Shown: one piece after another, positions 26,355 to 37,216 of the stretch
Layout: the number at the start of each line of letters is the position of its first letter
How positions within the stretch are numbered: position 1 is the stretch's first letter
NCBI RefSeq assembly: GCF_002929495.1
Contig: NZ_PJJJ01000037.1
Location: 124,001 to 188,000, forward strand
From: Cryobacterium sp. Y82
GTDB taxonomy: Bacteria > Actinomycetota > Actinomycetes > Actinomycetales > Microbacteriaceae
Reading direction: 5' to 3'
DNA length: 64,000 bases
Notes under the pieces: generated by a model
Databases searched by the model: none
Told to the model about the DNA's origin: nothing
The model's input: the letters and a program-made list of their open reading frames with translations, nothing else
Translations under genes and position numbers: made by a program

Positions 26355-28160
26355 CTAGACGAGGGACTCGCGCCAAGCCGCGTGCATGGTCGCGAAGCGG
26401 CCGGTTCCCGAGATGAGGTCGTTCGGGGTTCCGTCCTCCACGATGCGACCGTGTTCCATCACGAGTACCCGGTCGGCGATCGCCACCGTCGACAGGCGGT
26501 GGGCGATGATCACGGCCGTGCGATCAGCGAGCAAAGTTTGCAGCGCCTCCTGCACGAGCCGTTCGCTCGGAATGTCGAGCGACGACGTGGCCTCATCGAG
26601 GATGAGCACCGCCGGGTTGGCGAGAAAAGCGCGCGCAAACGAGATCAGCTGGCGCTGCCCGGCTGATACGCGCCCGCCGCGCTTATTCACGTCGGTGTCA
26701 TATCCGTTCGGTAGATTCTCGATGAAGTCGTGAGCGCCGACGGCAGCCGCGGCGGCCCGAATTTGTTGCGCCGAAGCATCCGGCTTTCCTATTGCGATGT
26801 TCTCGGCGACCGAACCGCTAAACAGGTACGCCTCCTGGGTGACCATGACGATCGCGCGCCGCAGGTCCTTGGGATGCAGGTCGCGCAGGTCAACGTCGTC
26901 GAGCCGAACCCGGCCATCCGTCGGGTCGTAGAACCGACTCATGAGCTTGGCGAGCGTCGATTTACCGGCTCCGGTCGACCCGACCAGGGCGATGGTCTGC
27001 CCGGCCGGAATATCGAGGTCGAAGTGCGGCAGGATCTCCCGATCAGCCCGGTATGCGAACTGCACGTTCTCGAACCGCACCCGACCACGAGCCTCCCAGA
27101 GGTCCACCGGAGCGACCGGATCGGGCACGCCGGGGCGTTCCTCAAGCACGCCCGAGATCTTCTCGAGCGCCGCAGCGGCCGACTGGTAAGAGTTGTAGAA
27201 CATCGCCATCTCCTCCATCGGGTCGAAGAACCGGCGAGTATAAAGCAACGTCGCGAGCAGCGCGCCGATGGCCAGCTGGCCGTCAGCCACCCGAAAACCA
27301 CCAACGAGCAGCACGGCAGCGACCGTGACGTTGCCGATGAGAACGAGCCCCGGGTCGAAGACCCCGAACAGCTGGATGACGCGCGCGTTGACCAGGCGGT
27401 AGCTTTCGACGAGCTTGCCGAACACCGACTCGTTGTGCTTTTCGGTGCGAAAAGCCTTCACGGCACGAATTCCGGTCATCGTCTCGACGAAACGCACGAT
27501 CAGGCTGGCCGATGCGACCCGCGACTGCCGGAACAGGCTCTGCGAGCGCACCTGGAACCAGCGGGTGAGAATGACGAGCGGCAGCAGTGCGCCCAGAAGC
27601 ACGAGTCCACTGGTGCCGTCGAGCAGCACCAGGGCAATCGCGGTGAACGACATGTAGAGAATGCCCTGCACCAACTGGTTGATGCCGGAATCGAGCAGTT
27701 CGCGAATGGCATCGAGGTCACTGGTCTGCCGCGAGATGATGCGGCCGGAGGTATACGATTCGTGAAATTCGAGGCTGAGCTTCTGAGTATGCAAAAACAC
27801 GCGCTTGCGCAGGTCGATCAGTACAGCCTGGCTCACCCGGGCGCTCAACACGGTGTACCAGGCGATGAGCAGCGCGCCGAACACCCCGGCGACCAAGTAG
27901 ATCGCGCCGGTCGCGGCGAGCGGCACCCAGTTTTGCTTGAGCAATGCGGGTAGCCCGCGGTCGATGCCGAAGGCGATGAGCGTGGGGCCGGCGACCTGGG
28001 CTGCGGTCGAGACGACGACCACGAGCATGGCGAGCACGACCTTGCCGCGCACGGGCAGCAGCAATGAACCGAGCAGGCGCAGCGAACGTGCACGAATCTG
28101 CTTGCTTTCGGCCTTGGTGAAGTCGTGGCGTTCTTCGCCCTTGACGCCGCTGACGGTCAC
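26355..28160 (-). CDS. ABC exporter subunit with consensus ATPase site
   Basis: 601-residue half-transporter: a six-helix ABC membrane domain (residues about 35-330) and a nucleotide-binding domain with Walker [11 protein letters not shown], signature VSAGQRQ (Ala for the second Ser/Gly position of the usual LSGGQ) and Walker [11 protein letters not shown] with the catalytic Glu, then the H-loop AHRLSTV. It starts with GTG 28160, overlapping the stop of the upstream partner (GTGA), so the two are translationally coupled. With the 620-residue partner it forms a heterodimeric exporter of the TM287/288 or LmrCD type. Substrate unknown. Confidence 0.9.
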   Translation of the reverse strand: MTVSGVKGEERHDFTKAESKQIRARSLRLLGSLLLPVRGKVVLAMLVVVVSTAAQVAGPTLIAFGIDRGLPALLKQNWVPLAATGAIYLVAGVFGALLIAWYTVLSARVSQAVLIDLRKRVFLHTQKLSLEFHESYTSGRIISRQTSDLDAIRELLDSGINQLVQGILYMSFTAIALVLLDGTSGLVLLGALLPLVILTRWFQVRSQSLFRQSRVASASLIVRFVETMTGIRAVKAFRTEKHNESVFGKLVESYRLVNARVIQLFGVFDPGLVLIGNVTVAAVLLVGGFRVADGQLAIGALLATLLYTRRFFDPMEEMAMFYNSYQSAAAALEKISGVLEERPGVPDPVAPVDLWEARGRVRFENVQFAYRADREILPHFDLDIPAGQTIALVGSTGAGKSTLAKLMSRFYDPTDGRVRLDDVDLRDLHPKDLRRAIVMVTQEAYLFSGSVAENIAIGKPDASAQQIRAAAAAVGAHDFIENLPNGYDTDVNKRGGRVSAGQRQLISFARAFLANPAVLILDEATSSLDIPSERLVQEALQTLLADRTAVIIAHRLSTVAIADRVLVMEHGRIVEDGTPNDLISGTGRFATMHAAWRESLV

Positions 28161-30019
28161 AGTGCTTCCTCCGCTCGGTTCGATTCTCTGCGTTCTTCGT
28201 CTTCGAGGCTGGAGATGACGAAGGTGTAGTGCGCGCTGGTGCGCAGTAGCTCGGAGTGCGTTCCGACGGCGGTAATGCGGCCGTTCTCAAGCAGCGCCAC
28301 GCGGTCGGCGAGCATGACCGTTGACGGTCGGTGCGCCACGATGAGCGCGGTGGTGTCGACGAGCACCTCCCGCAGCGCGTTCTCCACGAGCGATTCGGTG
28401 TTCACATCGAGCGCCGACAGCGGATCGTCCAGAATAAGAACGGATGGCCGCGCCGCGACCGCGCGGGCAAGCGCGAGACGCTGCCGCTGCCCGCCGGACA
28501 AGCTCATTCCCTCCTCACCGACGAGGGTGTCGACGCCAAGCGGCAGGTCGTGCACGAAATTGGCCTGCGCGATCTGCAGGGCCTGCTCGAGTGCGGCATC
28601 CGCTTCGGGGCTACTGTCGGCAAGGTCGGGGCGACCGAGCAGAACGTTGTCCCGAACGGATGCCGAGAACAAGGTGGCATCTTCGAATGCCATCGCGAGG
28701 TGGCTGCGCAGTTCCTCCCGGCGCAGCGCCCGCACGTCGACACCGTCGAGCGTCACGGCGCCCGCAGTCACGTCATACAGCCGGGTGGTGAGGGCCGTGA
28801 GTGTGGACTTGCCGCTTCCAGTGAGGCCGACGAGCGCCATGGTCTCCCCCGGTTCGAGAACGAGGTCGATGCCGTTGAGCAGGTCGGGAAAGCGCTCCGG
28901 CGAGTCCGGATAACGAAAGTGCACGTTATCGAACGTGAGTCGGCCGAGCGGCGCGGCCACGGTGGCCGGGTCCTTCGGGTCGGTGATCTCGTTCGGGGTG
29001 TCGAGAATGTCGAAGAAGCGGTCGGTCGCGGTGCGCGCGTCGAAGGTCATCGACAGCAGAAATCCGATCGATTCCACTGGAAACCGCAGCACGGTCGCGG
29101 TGGCGAAGAACGCCAGCAGCTCGCCGCCGCTGAGCTCGTCCAGGCTGGTGAGCCAGACGCCGGCCACGAGACAGAGCGCGAACGCGACGTCGGGCACGAG
29201 CAGCAACCAGAGCCAGATACCGGCGATGGCGCGGGCCTTCTCGATCTCGGTGCCGCGCAGGTCTTCCGCCTGCGAAGCGAAGTTCTTGAGCGCGAACGAT
29301 CCACGGCCGAAGGCCTTGAGCACGCGAATGCCGTGCACGGACTCCTCGACGGCGGTTGCGAGGTCGCCGGCCTGATCCTGGCTGCGGCGGGCGATCACGG
29401 AGTACTTCTCCTCGAAGACGTAGCCGTAGATCCAGATCGGGATCGAGCAGACCACGAAGATCACACCGAGCAGCCAGTGCATCCAGAGCAAAATAACGAC
29501 GCCGACGACGATGGTGAAAAAGTTGACCACGAGCAGCACGAACCCGAACGACACCCAGCGGCGGATAAGGTTCAGGTCGCTCACGGCGCGCGAGAGCAGC
29601 TGGCCGCTCGGCCAGCGGTCGTGAAAGCTCACCGGTAGGTCCTGCAGCCGGGCGAAGAGGTGGTTGCGCATGCGCGCCTCGATGTGGGTGCCGGGGGTGA
29701 GCACGAACCAGCGGCGCAGCGCGATCATGATCGCCTCGAGCACTCCGAGTCCGAGAACAATCCACACGGCCGGCCAGATCTGCGCGGCACTGTCGCTATT
29801 CCCGGCCTCGCTGAGCGGGCCGTCGACGAGCCAGGCCAGCACCTGCGGTATGGCCAGTGCTACGAGTCCGGCGAGAAGCGCGGCGACCATGCCGAGGTAG
29901 ATGCGGGGCAGAGCCGGTTGGGCATAAGGATAGAGCCGTTGCAGGCTGCGAAAGGTGTTGCTGCGTATTGGGGCGTCGTTGGTGGGAGGCGGCGGTACCT
30001 TCGGTGCGGTGGTGGTCAT
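28157..30019 (-). CDS. ABC exporter subunit with degenerate ATPase site
   Basis: 620-residue half-transporter. Membrane domain about residues 40-340; ATPase domain with Walker [11 protein letters not shown], signature [14 protein letters not shown] and Walker [12 protein letters not shown], in which the catalytic Glu is replaced by Asp. The degenerate site pairs with the intact one in the partner protein, the hallmark of asymmetric heterodimeric exporters. ATG 30019 is chosen: AGGA lies nine bases upstream and [12 protein letters not shown] is a typical short tail. First gene of the two-gene operon. Confidence 0.9.
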   Translation of the reverse strand: MTTTAPKVPPPPTNDAPIRSNTFRSLQRLYPYAQPALPRIYLGMVAALLAGLVALAIPQVLAWLVDGPLSEAGNSDSAAQIWPAVWIVLGLGVLEAIMIALRRWFVLTPGTHIEARMRNHLFARLQDLPVSFHDRWPSGQLLSRAVSDLNLIRRWVSFGFVLLVVNFFTIVVGVVILLWMHWLLGVIFVVCSIPIWIYGYVFEEKYSVIARRSQDQAGDLATAVEESVHGIRVLKAFGRGSFALKNFASQAEDLRGTEIEKARAIAGIWLWLLLVPDVAFALCLVAGVWLTSLDELSGGELLAFFATATVLRFPVESIGFLLSMTFDARTATDRFFDILDTPNEITDPKDPATVAAPLGRLTFDNVHFRYPDSPERFPDLLNGIDLVLEPGETMALVGLTGSGKSTLTALTTRLYDVTAGAVTLDGVDVRALRREELRSHLAMAFEDATLFSASVRDNVLLGRPDLADSSPEADAALEQALQIAQANFVHDLPLGVDTLVGEEGMSLSGGQRQRLALARAVAARPSVLILDDPLSALDVNTESLVENALREVLVDTTALIVAHRPSTVMLADRVALLENGRITAVGTHSELLRTSAHYTFVISSLEDEERRESNRAEEAL

Positions 30020-30605
30020 GGTCCAGTCCTGATTGTGGTGCGGCCGCGCCTCGGGTTGCGCGGGTGCAGCGGATAACTCTGGTCGTCGATAGCGTGCCCG
30101 CAATGTGCCGGGAGTGCTGACGAGACGTGTCGCAGTGGGTGAGGCGTCACGTGCGGCGGTACGGTGCGGCTATACGGTCAGGCGGTGTTGGCTCACGGGC
30201 ACAATTGCAAAGTGCCTGCCCTGATGAGCAACGACGAAACTAGTCGGCGCAGGTCACAATGACGGCGCCGCGGGAGGTTACGGGGCAGGGAAAGAAGCGC
30301 CAAAGGGAGCGCCGTCGTTCGCAACCGTTGCGAGCGTGACCGGTGCTGTCTTTGTCATGTCTGCCTCCTGGGCGCCTCAAGTCTGTCTGTCACATGCCCC
30401 TGGAACAGGCAGCCTTTCAGAATATTGGAAAACGGGGGCAGAACGCAAGTATTTTCTGAGCCGGGAACATCCGCTCACCTTGAGGGCATACCAGCGCCGA
30501 CGCTCAACAGCCCGGCATATCCCAGCATCACGTCACGTAGTCTGGAGTCTGCGCCTCTCGTTGGCATGGCCATGCCCCCGCGCACCCGTGTTGGAAGGAC
30601 TCTTC
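30020..30605. other. 586-base divergent intergenic region
   Basis: Separates the ABC exporter operon (minus) and the DedA gene (plus). Apart from one short open frame with a consensus ribosome site (30278-30358), I see no conserved gene, RNA or repeat. It must hold both promoters; TATTCT near 30420 on the minus strand could be a -10 for the short frame. Confidence 0.5.
30278..30358 (-). CDS. candidate 26-residue peptide with strong ribosome-binding site
   Basis: ATG at 30358 is preceded by a consensus AGGAGG five bases upstream, one of the best Shine-Dalgarno sequences in the window. The peptide opens MTKTAPVTLATVANDGAPFG and ends with TAA. It has no membrane helix and no Cys. It lies about 260 bases upstream of the heterodimeric ABC exporter on the same strand. 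It could be a leader peptide, a secreted small peptide, or the start of a decayed gene: LATV-x-x-DGAP resembles the opening of flavin-reductase-like split-barrel proteins. Not recognised as a known family. Confidence 0.35.
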   Translation of the reverse strand: MTKTAPVTLATVANDGAPFGASFPAP

Positions 30606-31295
30606 ATGCTGCCCACCCTGTTCGGAATCGATTTTCTCGACTCTGAGTGGCTGATCTACTCGTTTGGATCGTTCGTGCTGCTGGGCGTCGCCGTTATCGT
30701 GTTCGTCGAGACCGGCTTCATCGTCTTGTCGTTCCTGCCGGGCGATTCACTGCTGTTCACCGTCGGCCTGCTCACCGCGACCGGCGTCGTGCCGCTGCCA
30801 ATCTGGGTGACCTGCCTGGTCGTCTTTGCGGCCGCATTCGCCGGTGACCAGCTCGCCTACGTCATCGGCCGAAAGGCCGGCCCCGCAGTGTTTTCACGCG
30901 AGAAAAACCGGTTCTTCAACCCGAAGAACGTCGAGCGCACCAACGCGTTTTTCGTGAAGCACGGCGGTAAGTCCATCATCCTGGCCCGCTTTCTGCCGGT
31001 CTTCCGTGCCTTCGTGCCGGTTGCCGCCGGCGTCGGCAAGATGCGCTACCGCAGCTTTGTGACCTACAACGCGATCGGCGCCTTCGCCTGGGGCGTCGGC
31101 CTCACCCTGGTCGGATTCTTCCTCGGCCAGTTTGCCTTTGTCGCCAAGTACTCCGAATACTTCATCATCGGAATCATTCTTCTTTCCGGAATTCCGATCC
31201 TCACCGAGCTGGCCAAGGCCGCCCGCACGACGCTGAAAGACCGTCGTGCGGCCGCCCGTGTTGTGCCCACCATCCCGGCCGACCTGCGCGAATAA
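30606..31295 (+). CDS. DedA family membrane protein
   Basis: 229 residues, four to five helices. The DedA/SNARE-associated domain is clear: ETGFIVLSFLPGDSLLFTVGLL, AFAGDQLAYVIGRKAG, and HGGKSIILARFLPVFRAFVPVAAGVGKM with the conserved Arg and Pro-x-x-Arg. DedA proteins are membrane-homeostasis factors, some acting as polyprenyl-phosphate or phospholipid flippases. GGAAGGA six bases before ATG 30606 fixes the start, although the frame is open further upstream. Confidence 0.9.
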   Translation: MLPTLFGIDFLDSEWLIYSFGSFVLLGVAVIVFVETGFIVLSFLPGDSLLFTVGLLTATGVVPLPIWVTCLVVFAAAFAGDQLAYVIGRKAGPAVFSREKNRFFNPKNVERTNAFFVKHGGKSIILARFLPVFRAFVPVAAGVGKMRYRSFVTYNAIGAFAWGVGLTLVGFFLGQFAFVAKYSEYFIIGIILLSGIPILTELAKAARTTLKDRRAAARVVPTIPADLRE

Positions 31296-31388
31296 GCTAT
31301 GCGCCTGCCGTGACCGAGCCCAACCTCGGTGGTCGCTACAATAACCGTACATAGCGTCCCAATGGGGCGCGCTCATGCAGTGGGCTTA

Positions 31389-32468
31389 CTACCGGGCAGC
31401 GTTCAGACGGGTCGCGGCGAGCATCTCGGCGGCCGCGAGGGTCGTGATCTCGTCCGCCCGGGCATCCGTGAAGATCTGCGTGAGCACGGACCCGATGGCC
31501 GCAACGCGCTCGGTGATTTCGGCGCGGTCAGCGTTCGGTTCGCTCGCCAGATCGAGGTAGACGACGCCACCGGCGTTGACGACGAAATCGGGTGCCCAGA
31601 GAATGCCCCGCGCATCCAGCTGGGCGGCACCGGCCGGGTTTTCGAGCTGGTTGTTGGCGGCGCCGCAGATGCCGAGCACATTCAACTCCGCGATCACGGC
31701 TTTCGTCAGCACACCACCCAGGCCGCACGGCACGAACAGGTCGGCGTGCACCCGGTGCGCATCCGCGACCGACACCCACCGGGCTCCGAGTTCGTCGGCA
31801 AGCGCGCGCTTGTCGGGGTTGATGTCCGTGACGGTGAGGGTGGCGCCGGCGGCGGCGGCGGCCGTAGCCACCCGGCCACCCACCTGGCCGAGGCCCGAGA
31901 TCACCAGGTGGCGGCCGCGCACATCACCACTGCCGAACAGGGCTTCGAGAGTGGATTCGATGCTCGCGTATACGCCGGCCGCTGTGGCGTCCGCTGGCTC
32001 GCCAACGCCGCCGCTCACAGCGGGCAGTCCGCAGACGTGGCTCGTGCGTTCGGCCACGATGGCCATGAGCTCAGCGCTCGTGCCGACGTCCTCTGCCGTC
32101 ATGTATGCGCCGTTCAGGCTCTCGATGGCGTCGCCGAGGTCGAGCATCGCCAGACGCTTCTGGGCCTCCGTCAATACCGTGCCAAGCGGCAGGTAGATGA
32201 CCGACTTACCACCGCCGCGATTCAGACCGGCGGCCGCGTTTTTCAGGGTCATGGCGGCGGAGAGGCGCAGTGCGTCGGCGACCGCGTCGGTCCAGCTTGC
32301 GTACTGCCACAGGCGGGCGCCGCCGAGGGCCTGACCGAGACGGGTCGAGTGGATAGCCACCGTGATCAGCAACCCGGATCGTTCCCCGGTCGTGATCAGC
32401 ACTTTTTCATGGGAAAGTGGAATCTCTGCGAGGGAATCGAGGGCGGCGGCAGGGTGCGTGAGGGTCAT
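31389..32468 (-). CDS. Glu/Leu/Phe/Val-type amino acid dehydrogenase
   Basis: 359-residue NAD-dependent oxidative deaminase, closest in length and motifs to leucine/valine/phenylalanine dehydrogenases. The catalytic Lys is in the Gly-rich loop LNRGGGKSVIYLP, and AAGLNRGGGKS and TAEDVGTSAELMA are typical. The Rossmann fold starts VISGLGQVGGRVAT. CGAANNQLENP corresponds to the conserved Asn-rich substrate loop. It releases ammonia from branched-chain or aromatic amino acids to 2-oxo acids. ATG 32468 with GGAG six bases upstream. Single gene downstream of the purH terminator. Confidence 0.87.
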   Translation of the reverse strand: MTLTHPAAALDSLAEIPLSHEKVLITTGERSGLLITVAIHSTRLGQALGGARLWQYASWTDAVADALRLSAAMTLKNAAAGLNRGGGKSVIYLPLGTVLTEAQKRLAMLDLGDAIESLNGAYMTAEDVGTSAELMAIVAERTSHVCGLPAVSGGVGEPADATAAGVYASIESTLEALFGSGDVRGRHLVISGLGQVGGRVATAAAAAGATLTVTDINPDKRALADELGARWVSVADAHRVHADLFVPCGLGGVLTKAVIAELNVLGICGAANNQLENPAGAAQLDARGILWAPDFVVNAGGVVYLDLASEPNADRAEITERVAAIGSVLTQIFTDARADEITTLAAAEMLAATRLNAAR

Positions 32469-32646
32469 GGAAACTCCGTTGTCTCGGGCCTTGTGGGCCG
32501 AATGCGGCGGTGCCGGTGTGTGGCGCCGCCTCGATTAGGATACTCGGAGCTGGCGCCGTCGTGAACAGCTGCGCTCCGCTCGGCAGGCATGAGAATTCCG
32601 CAACCGGATTTACCTCTCACCCCTGTGGGAGGACGTCTGGGTAGGC

Positions 32647-32682
32647 AAAAAGCACCTTCAATTCAACATCGAAGGTGCTTTT
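32647..32682 (-). terminator. purH Rho-independent terminator
   Basis: On the minus strand: GAAAAGCACCTTC, 11-base loop, GAAGGTGCTTTTT. Perfect 12-bp stem followed by a T-run, 14 bases past the purH stop. Textbook intrinsic terminator. Confidence 0.92.
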
Positions 32683-32695
32683 CGTGCGCGGGGAC

Positions 32696-34363
32696 CTAGT
32701 GGAAGAAGTGGCGCTCTCCGGTGAAGTACATTGAGACACCCGCCGCGGCGGCCGCAGCGATGACCTCAGCGTCGCGCACCGATCCGCCCGGCTGCACGAC
32801 GGCCGCAATGCCAGCCTCAAGCAGCACTTCGAGTCCGTCAGCGAAGGGGAAGAACGCATCCGACGCCGCAACCGAGCCTTCGGCCCGTTCGCCGGCCCGG
32901 CTCACGGCGAGGTGACAAGAGTCGACCCGGTTGACCTGGCCCATGCCCACACCGACAGATGCCCCGGCGTGCGCGAGCAGAATGGCATTGGACTTCACGG
33001 AACGACACGATTTCCACGCGAATTCAAGATCGGCGCGGGTGGCGGCATCCACATCGGGGCCGGCCACGAGAGTCCAACCGGCTGAGCTGAAGTCTTCGAA
33101 GCTGTCTGCTTCCTGCACGAGCAGGCCACCGGAGATTTGGTGCAGCTCGAGCGAGGAACGCTCGTAGTCGGCCGGCAGCTCAAGCAGGCGAATGTTCTTC
33201 TTCTTGGTGAGCAGTGCAACCGCTGCCGGCTCGAAGCCGGGAGCGACGAGTACCTCGGTGAAAATCTCGCTGATGGTTTCGGCCATGCCGAGGGTGACGA
33301 CGCGGTTCGCAGCGATCACGCCGCCGAACGCGGAGATCGGATCGCAGGCATGAGCGCGCAGGTGCGCGGAGGCGATGGCATCCGGGGCGTTGGGCTTGGC
33401 GATGGCGATACCGCATGGGTTGGCGTGCTTGACGATGGCAACGGCCGGCTCGCTGAAGTCGAAGGCGGCGCGCACAGCGGCATCCGCGTCAACGTAGTTG
33501 TTGTACGACATTTCCTTGCCGTGCAGTTGCCTGGCTTGCGCGATGCCGCGACCGCCTTCGCCGACGTAGAGCGCGGCCGCCTGATGCGAGTTCTCGCCGT
33601 ATCGCAGGATAGCGTCGCGGGTGACCTCGATGCCGAGCCCCTCAGGGAACGGCGACTCGTCGTCATCCTCTTCTTCGGCTGCCTCGAACGTGACGTCCTC
33701 GCCCGGCGCTTCGACGTCGTCCTGCCACTGGTCGTAGACGTTCTCGGTGAACCAGGCCGACACGCTCAGGTCGTAGTCGGCGGTGTGCTCGAAGGCGAGC
33801 GAGGCGAGTTTCTGGCGCAGCTTGAGGGTCGATCCGCCAGCGGCGACGGCTTCGATGATCTCGCCGTAGTTGGCCGGGTCGACGACGATGGCCACGTTGG
33901 CGTGGTTTTTAGCGGATGCACGCACCAGCGCCGGTCCGCCGATGTCGATTTGCTCGATCACGTCGGCCGGCTCAGCGCCGCCCTCGACGGTTTCGACAAA
34001 GGGGTACAGATTGACCACGACGAGCTGGAAAGCCTTGATGCCGAGCTCGGTCAGCTGCGTTTCGTGCGCTTCCAGGCGCAGGTCGGCGAGGATTCCGGCG
34101 TGCACGCCGGGGTGCAGGGTCTTGACGCGACCGTCGAGGGATTCCGGAAAACCGGTAACCGCGGAAACGTCGGTTACGTCTAGGCCGCTGGCGCGAATGG
34201 TGGCCGCGGTGGAGCCGGTGGAGACGATTTCAACGCCATCCGCGGACAGAGCGGCGGCGAGCTCGAGCAGTCCGGTCTTGTCGCTCACGGAGATGAGTGC
34301 ACGCTCGATCACGATCTGGTCCCGGTTACGGTCCGAGCTGGGCGCGTTGGTGTTACCACTCAT
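32696..34363 (-). CDS. purH: bifunctional AICAR formyltransferase / IMP cyclohydrolase
   Basis: Last two steps of de novo IMP synthesis, cytosolic. 555 residues. N-terminal cyclohydrolase (MGS-like) domain: [29 protein letters not shown] with the conserved Lys. C-terminal transformylase: [26 protein letters not shown] and [12 protein letters not shown]. Unlike enterobacterial PurH (529 residues) it carries an acidic linker at about 213-242 ([15 protein letters not shown]) between domains, seemingly an actinobacterial insertion. It follows purN by three bases, and its AAGGAG lies inside the purN tail, so translation is coupled. Confidence 0.97.
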   Translation of the reverse strand: MSGNTNAPSSDRNRDQIVIERALISVSDKTGLLELAAALSADGVEIVSTGSTAATIRASGLDVTDVSAVTGFPESLDGRVKTLHPGVHAGILADLRLEAHETQLTELGIKAFQLVVVNLYPFVETVEGGAEPADVIEQIDIGGPALVRASAKNHANVAIVVDPANYGEIIEAVAAGGSTLKLRQKLASLAFEHTADYDLSVSAWFTENVYDQWQDDVEAPGEDVTFEAAEEEDDDESPFPEGLGIEVTRDAILRYGENSHQAAALYVGEGGRGIAQARQLHGKEMSYNNYVDADAAVRAAFDFSEPAVAIVKHANPCGIAIAKPNAPDAIASAHLRAHACDPISAFGGVIAANRVVTLGMAETISEIFTEVLVAPGFEPAAVALLTKKKNIRLLELPADYERSSLELHQISGGLLVQEADSFEDFSSAGWTLVAGPDVDAATRADLEFAWKSCRSVKSNAILLAHAGASVGVGMGQVNRVDSCHLAVSRAGERAEGSVAASDAFFPFADGLEVLLEAGIAAVVQPGGSVRDAEVIAAAAAAGVSMYFTGERHFFH

Positions 34364-34366
34364 GCG

Positions 34367-34951
34367 TTAGTTCTCCTTGAGGTTCATGTGTCCGTTTGCG
34401 ATGTCGAGCACAGCCTGGATGAGCAGGCGTCTCTCGACGATCTTGATGCGATTCTGCAGGGAAGTCTCGGTGTCTCCGGGCAGAACGTCGACGCGCTCCT
34501 GCACCAGGATGGGGCCAGCGTCGACACCGTTGTCGACCACGATAATGCTCGCTCCGGTCTGTACCGCGCCAGCGGCCAGGGCGTCGCGCACGGCGTGCGC
34601 CCCCGGAAATTCGGGAAGGTAGGCGGGGTGGGTGTTGATCAGGTTTGGCGACAGGGCGGCGACCACGCGCGGCGGAAGCAGGCGCATCAGGCCGCTCAGC
34701 ACGACCAGGTCGGGCTGCCACTGTTGAATCTGCGCGAGCAGTTCGTCGCCCCAGGCCGCCCGGTCTGCAAACGAGGAGAACGGAACGGAAAAGGCCGGGA
34801 CACCGAATTCGACGCCGAGCTCCAGCCCGTCGGCGTCGCGGTCAGCGCCGATCGCCACGATTCGTGCCGGAAACTCGGCGTCTTCCGACGCCTCCAACAG
34901 GGCTCGAAGGTTGGATCCTCCGCCGGAGATCAACACGACAATAGACAGCAC
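34367..34951 (-). CDS. purN: phosphoribosylglycinamide formyltransferase
   Basis: 194-residue GAR transformylase using 10-formyl-THF (third step of purine synthesis). Motifs: [18 protein letters not shown] (GAR phosphate loop), [34 protein letters not shown] (catalytic Asn/His) and [14 protein letters not shown] (catalytic Asp). Usual family length is about 200. Start is GTG 34951; the frame is open upstream but overlaps the DUF6350 gene. Adjacent to purH. Confidence 0.94.
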   Translation of the reverse strand: MLSIVVLISGGGSNLRALLEASEDAEFPARIVAIGADRDADGLELGVEFGVPAFSVPFSSFADRAAWGDELLAQIQQWQPDLVVLSGLMRLLPPRVVAALSPNLINTHPAYLPEFPGAHAVRDALAAGAVQTGASIIVVDNGVDAGPILVQERVDVLPGDTETSLQNRIKIVERRLLIQAVLDIANGHMNLKEN

Positions 34952-34961
34952 GATCTTGAGC

Positions 34962-36209
34962 CTACCGTTTGGAAGAGCGCCGACCGGGGAGCCGTACCCG
35001 GCCGGCGAGCATGCCGAGGGCCGCAGCGACGCCAATTTCGGCGGCGGCGAGCGCGCCGACCAGCAGCGGATTCGGCCCGACCTCAACCAGACGGCCCGGG
35101 CCCATCGCTCCGGCCGACCACCAGGCGAGTAGACAGAGGAGCGCGCCGGCGACGACGCCCATGCCGAGACCGGTGAGAACGTGCGCGAGTGTGGTTCTCT
35201 CGGGGACACCAGCACGGTCTAAAAGCTGCCGGGTCACGACCGCGAAAACGAAACCGATCAGAACGGGCGCAAGTAACCCGAGAAAGCCGTAGGTCGGGGT
35301 GCCCTGCGGCAGCGCGCCAAACAGGGGCAGGCCGGGAAGGGTTCCGACGACTGTGCCGATCGGCGAAACTGTAGTGCCAACGCCGAGCGCGATACCGGGC
35401 CCGACAAACCATGCGGCAGCCCAGATCACGAGGTTGGGAATGAGTGCGAGCTGCGCCAGGGTGATGGTAGCGCCACCGAAGACACCGGCCTGAACCGCCT
35501 CATAGAGCCCGATAATGGTCGCGTAATTGACCGCGATGAGCACGGCGACAGCCACGGCCGACACGATCAGCACGCCCGCCGCGGCGGCTATTCCGCCGCG
35601 CAGCGCACCCTCGATGACGGTACGAGTGGTGTGCGGTATCCGCTGGTAGGCCGCGCGGATGCCGCGGCTCACCAAATCCAGGCCCTCCGCGGCCCCCGCG
35701 ATCTTCCGCCGCCCCAGTTCCGCCCCCACCAGAACCCCGGCAGCATAGATGAGCGTCGGCAGCACGATCCCCTGCAGTTGGTTGGGCGCAACCGTTTCCG
35801 ACACCGCGGACAGGGTCACCAGCGCGGCGAGAATCGCATACGTGCCCACGGCGACTCCGACGCCGGTCCACCGGTGCGGGGTCTCGGCGGCGCGACGGCC
35901 GGTGTGCACGCCCATCAGTACCGCGAGCATCGCGAAGCCGAGCGGCACGACCGAGATGAGAAAGGGGGTGTCTGCGCCGGTCAGGGCGAGCGCTGCGGCG
36001 ACGTCAGGGCCAAGCTGCACCGTGAGGTCGACGCCATTGCCGAGCAGCCAGATATCGGCGGCAGCGCGCCAGAAGACGAACCATTCCACGGAGAGGCCAA
36101 AGTGGGCGGCCCAGAGCACGGTGAGCGGCACCATGGCGATACCGATGCCGATGGCGACGACAAGTAATGCCTCGAGAGCGGCGAGCAGGGCGGTCGTTAT
36201 GCGGTTCAT
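34962..36209 (-). CDS. DUF6350-like multi-spanning membrane protein
   Basis: 415 residues with about nine to ten hydrophobic helices and no recognisable catalytic motif. In many actinobacteria a protein of this type stands between sucD and purN, and DUF6350 is the label I recall for it; assignment is from position and topology. Function unknown. ATG 36209. Ends 10 bases before purN, so probably in the same transcript. Confidence 0.7.
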   Translation of the reverse strand: MNRITTALLAALEALLVVAIGIGIAMVPLTVLWAAHFGLSVEWFVFWRAAADIWLLGNGVDLTVQLGPDVAAALALTGADTPFLISVVPLGFAMLAVLMGVHTGRRAAETPHRWTGVGVAVGTYAILAALVTLSAVSETVAPNQLQGIVLPTLIYAAGVLVGAELGRRKIAGAAEGLDLVSRGIRAAYQRIPHTTRTVIEGALRGGIAAAAGVLIVSAVAVAVLIAVNYATIIGLYEAVQAGVFGGATITLAQLALIPNLVIWAAAWFVGPGIALGVGTTVSPIGTVVGTLPGLPLFGALPQGTPTYGFLGLLAPVLIGFVFAVVTRQLLDRAGVPERTTLAHVLTGLGMGVVAGALLCLLAWWSAGAMGPGRLVEVGPNPLLVGALAAAEIGVAAALGMLAGRVRLPGRRSSKR

Positions 36210-36268
36210 CCGTTGCGAGCCTATATCGCCGCACCGACAATGCTCGCCAGCACGCGCCCGATACGCCG

Positions 36269-36299
36269 AAGGGGCCCGCCGCGAATCGGCGAGCCCCTT
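36269..36299 (-). terminator. sucCD terminator hairpin
   Basis: 13-bp stem AAGGGGCTCGCCG / CGGCGGGCCCCTT (minus strand, one G-T pair) with loop ATTCG, 17 bases past the sucD stop. No T-run. Confidence 0.75.
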
Positions 36300-36315
36300 A
36301 CGACGTGCGTGCTGC

Positions 36316-37203
36316 CTACAGTGCGGCTAGTGCCTCGCGCAGCAGGTTCGCAGCCTCGCTCGGCGTCTTGCCGACCTTGACTCCGGCGGCCTCGAGGGCC
36401 TCCTTCTTGCCCTGGGCGGTTCCGGCTCCGTCGGAGACGATGGCGCCGGCGTGGCCCATGGTCTTGCCCTCTGGTGCAGTGAAACCGGCCACGTAGCCGA
36501 TGACCGGCTTCGTGACATGCGCCTTGATGTACTCGGCGGCCTTCTCTTCAGCGTCGCCGCCGATTTCGCCGATCATGACGATCGCCTTGGTCTCCGGGTC
36601 GTTCTCGAAGGCCTCGAGGGCATCAATGTGCGTGGTGCCGATGATGGGGTCGCCACCGATACCGATCGCGGTGGAGAAGCCGAGGTCCCGCAGCTCGTAC
36701 ATCATCTGGTACGTCAGGGTGCCCGACTTGGAGACGAGACCGACCGGGCCCTTGACGGTGATGTTCGCCGGTGTGATGCCGACGAGTGCCTCACCGGGCG
36801 TGATGATGCCGGGGCAGTTCGGACCGATGATGCGGGTCTTGTTGCCCTTTTTGATGGCGTAGGCCCAGAACTCGGCCGAGTCCTGCACGGGAACACCCTC
36901 GGTGATGATGACGAGCAGCGGAATCTCGGCGTCAATCGCTTCGATGACGGCGTCCTTGGTGAACACCGGCGGCACGAAGATGATCGACACGTCGGCGCCG
37001 GTCTTGGCGACGGCCTCCGCGACCGTTCCGAAGACGGGCAACTCGACCGAGCCGTGCACGACGGTGGTGCCGGCCTTGCGGGCGTTGACGCCACCGACGA
37101 CCTGGGTACCGGCCTTGAGCATGAGGGCGGTGTGCTTGGTGCCCTCACCTCCGGTGATGCCCTGAACGATGACCTTGGAGTCTTTGTTGAGGAAGATTGA
37201 CAT
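36316..37203 (-). CDS. sucD: succinyl-CoA synthetase alpha subunit
   Basis: 295 residues; with SucC forms the TCA enzyme making succinate plus ATP/GTP from succinyl-CoA. The CoA-binding fold is seen in [45 protein letters not shown] and [13 protein letters not shown]. The phosphorylated active-site His lies in [15 protein letters not shown] 37203. Thirteen bases downstream of sucC. Confidence 0.97.
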   Translation of the reverse strand: MSIFLNKDSKVIVQGITGGEGTKHTALMLKAGTQVVGGVNARKAGTTVVHGSVELPVFGTVAEAVAKTGADVSIIFVPPVFTKDAVIEAIDAEIPLLVIITEGVPVQDSAEFWAYAIKKGNKTRIIGPNCPGIITPGEALVGITPANITVKGPVGLVSKSGTLTYQMMYELRDLGFSTAIGIGGDPIIGTTHIDALEAFENDPETKAIVMIGEIGGDAEEKAAEYIKAHVTKPVIGYVAGFTAPEGKTMGHAGAIVSDGAGTAQGKKEALEAAGVKVGKTPSEAANLLREALAAL

Positions 37204-37216
37204 GCGTGGTTGTCCC

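Noticed and set aside
32600-32640. Riboswitch upstream of the amino acid dehydrogenase
   Set aside because: A small CCTCTCAC/GTGGGAGG hairpin exists, but no conserved aptamer core was recognisable.
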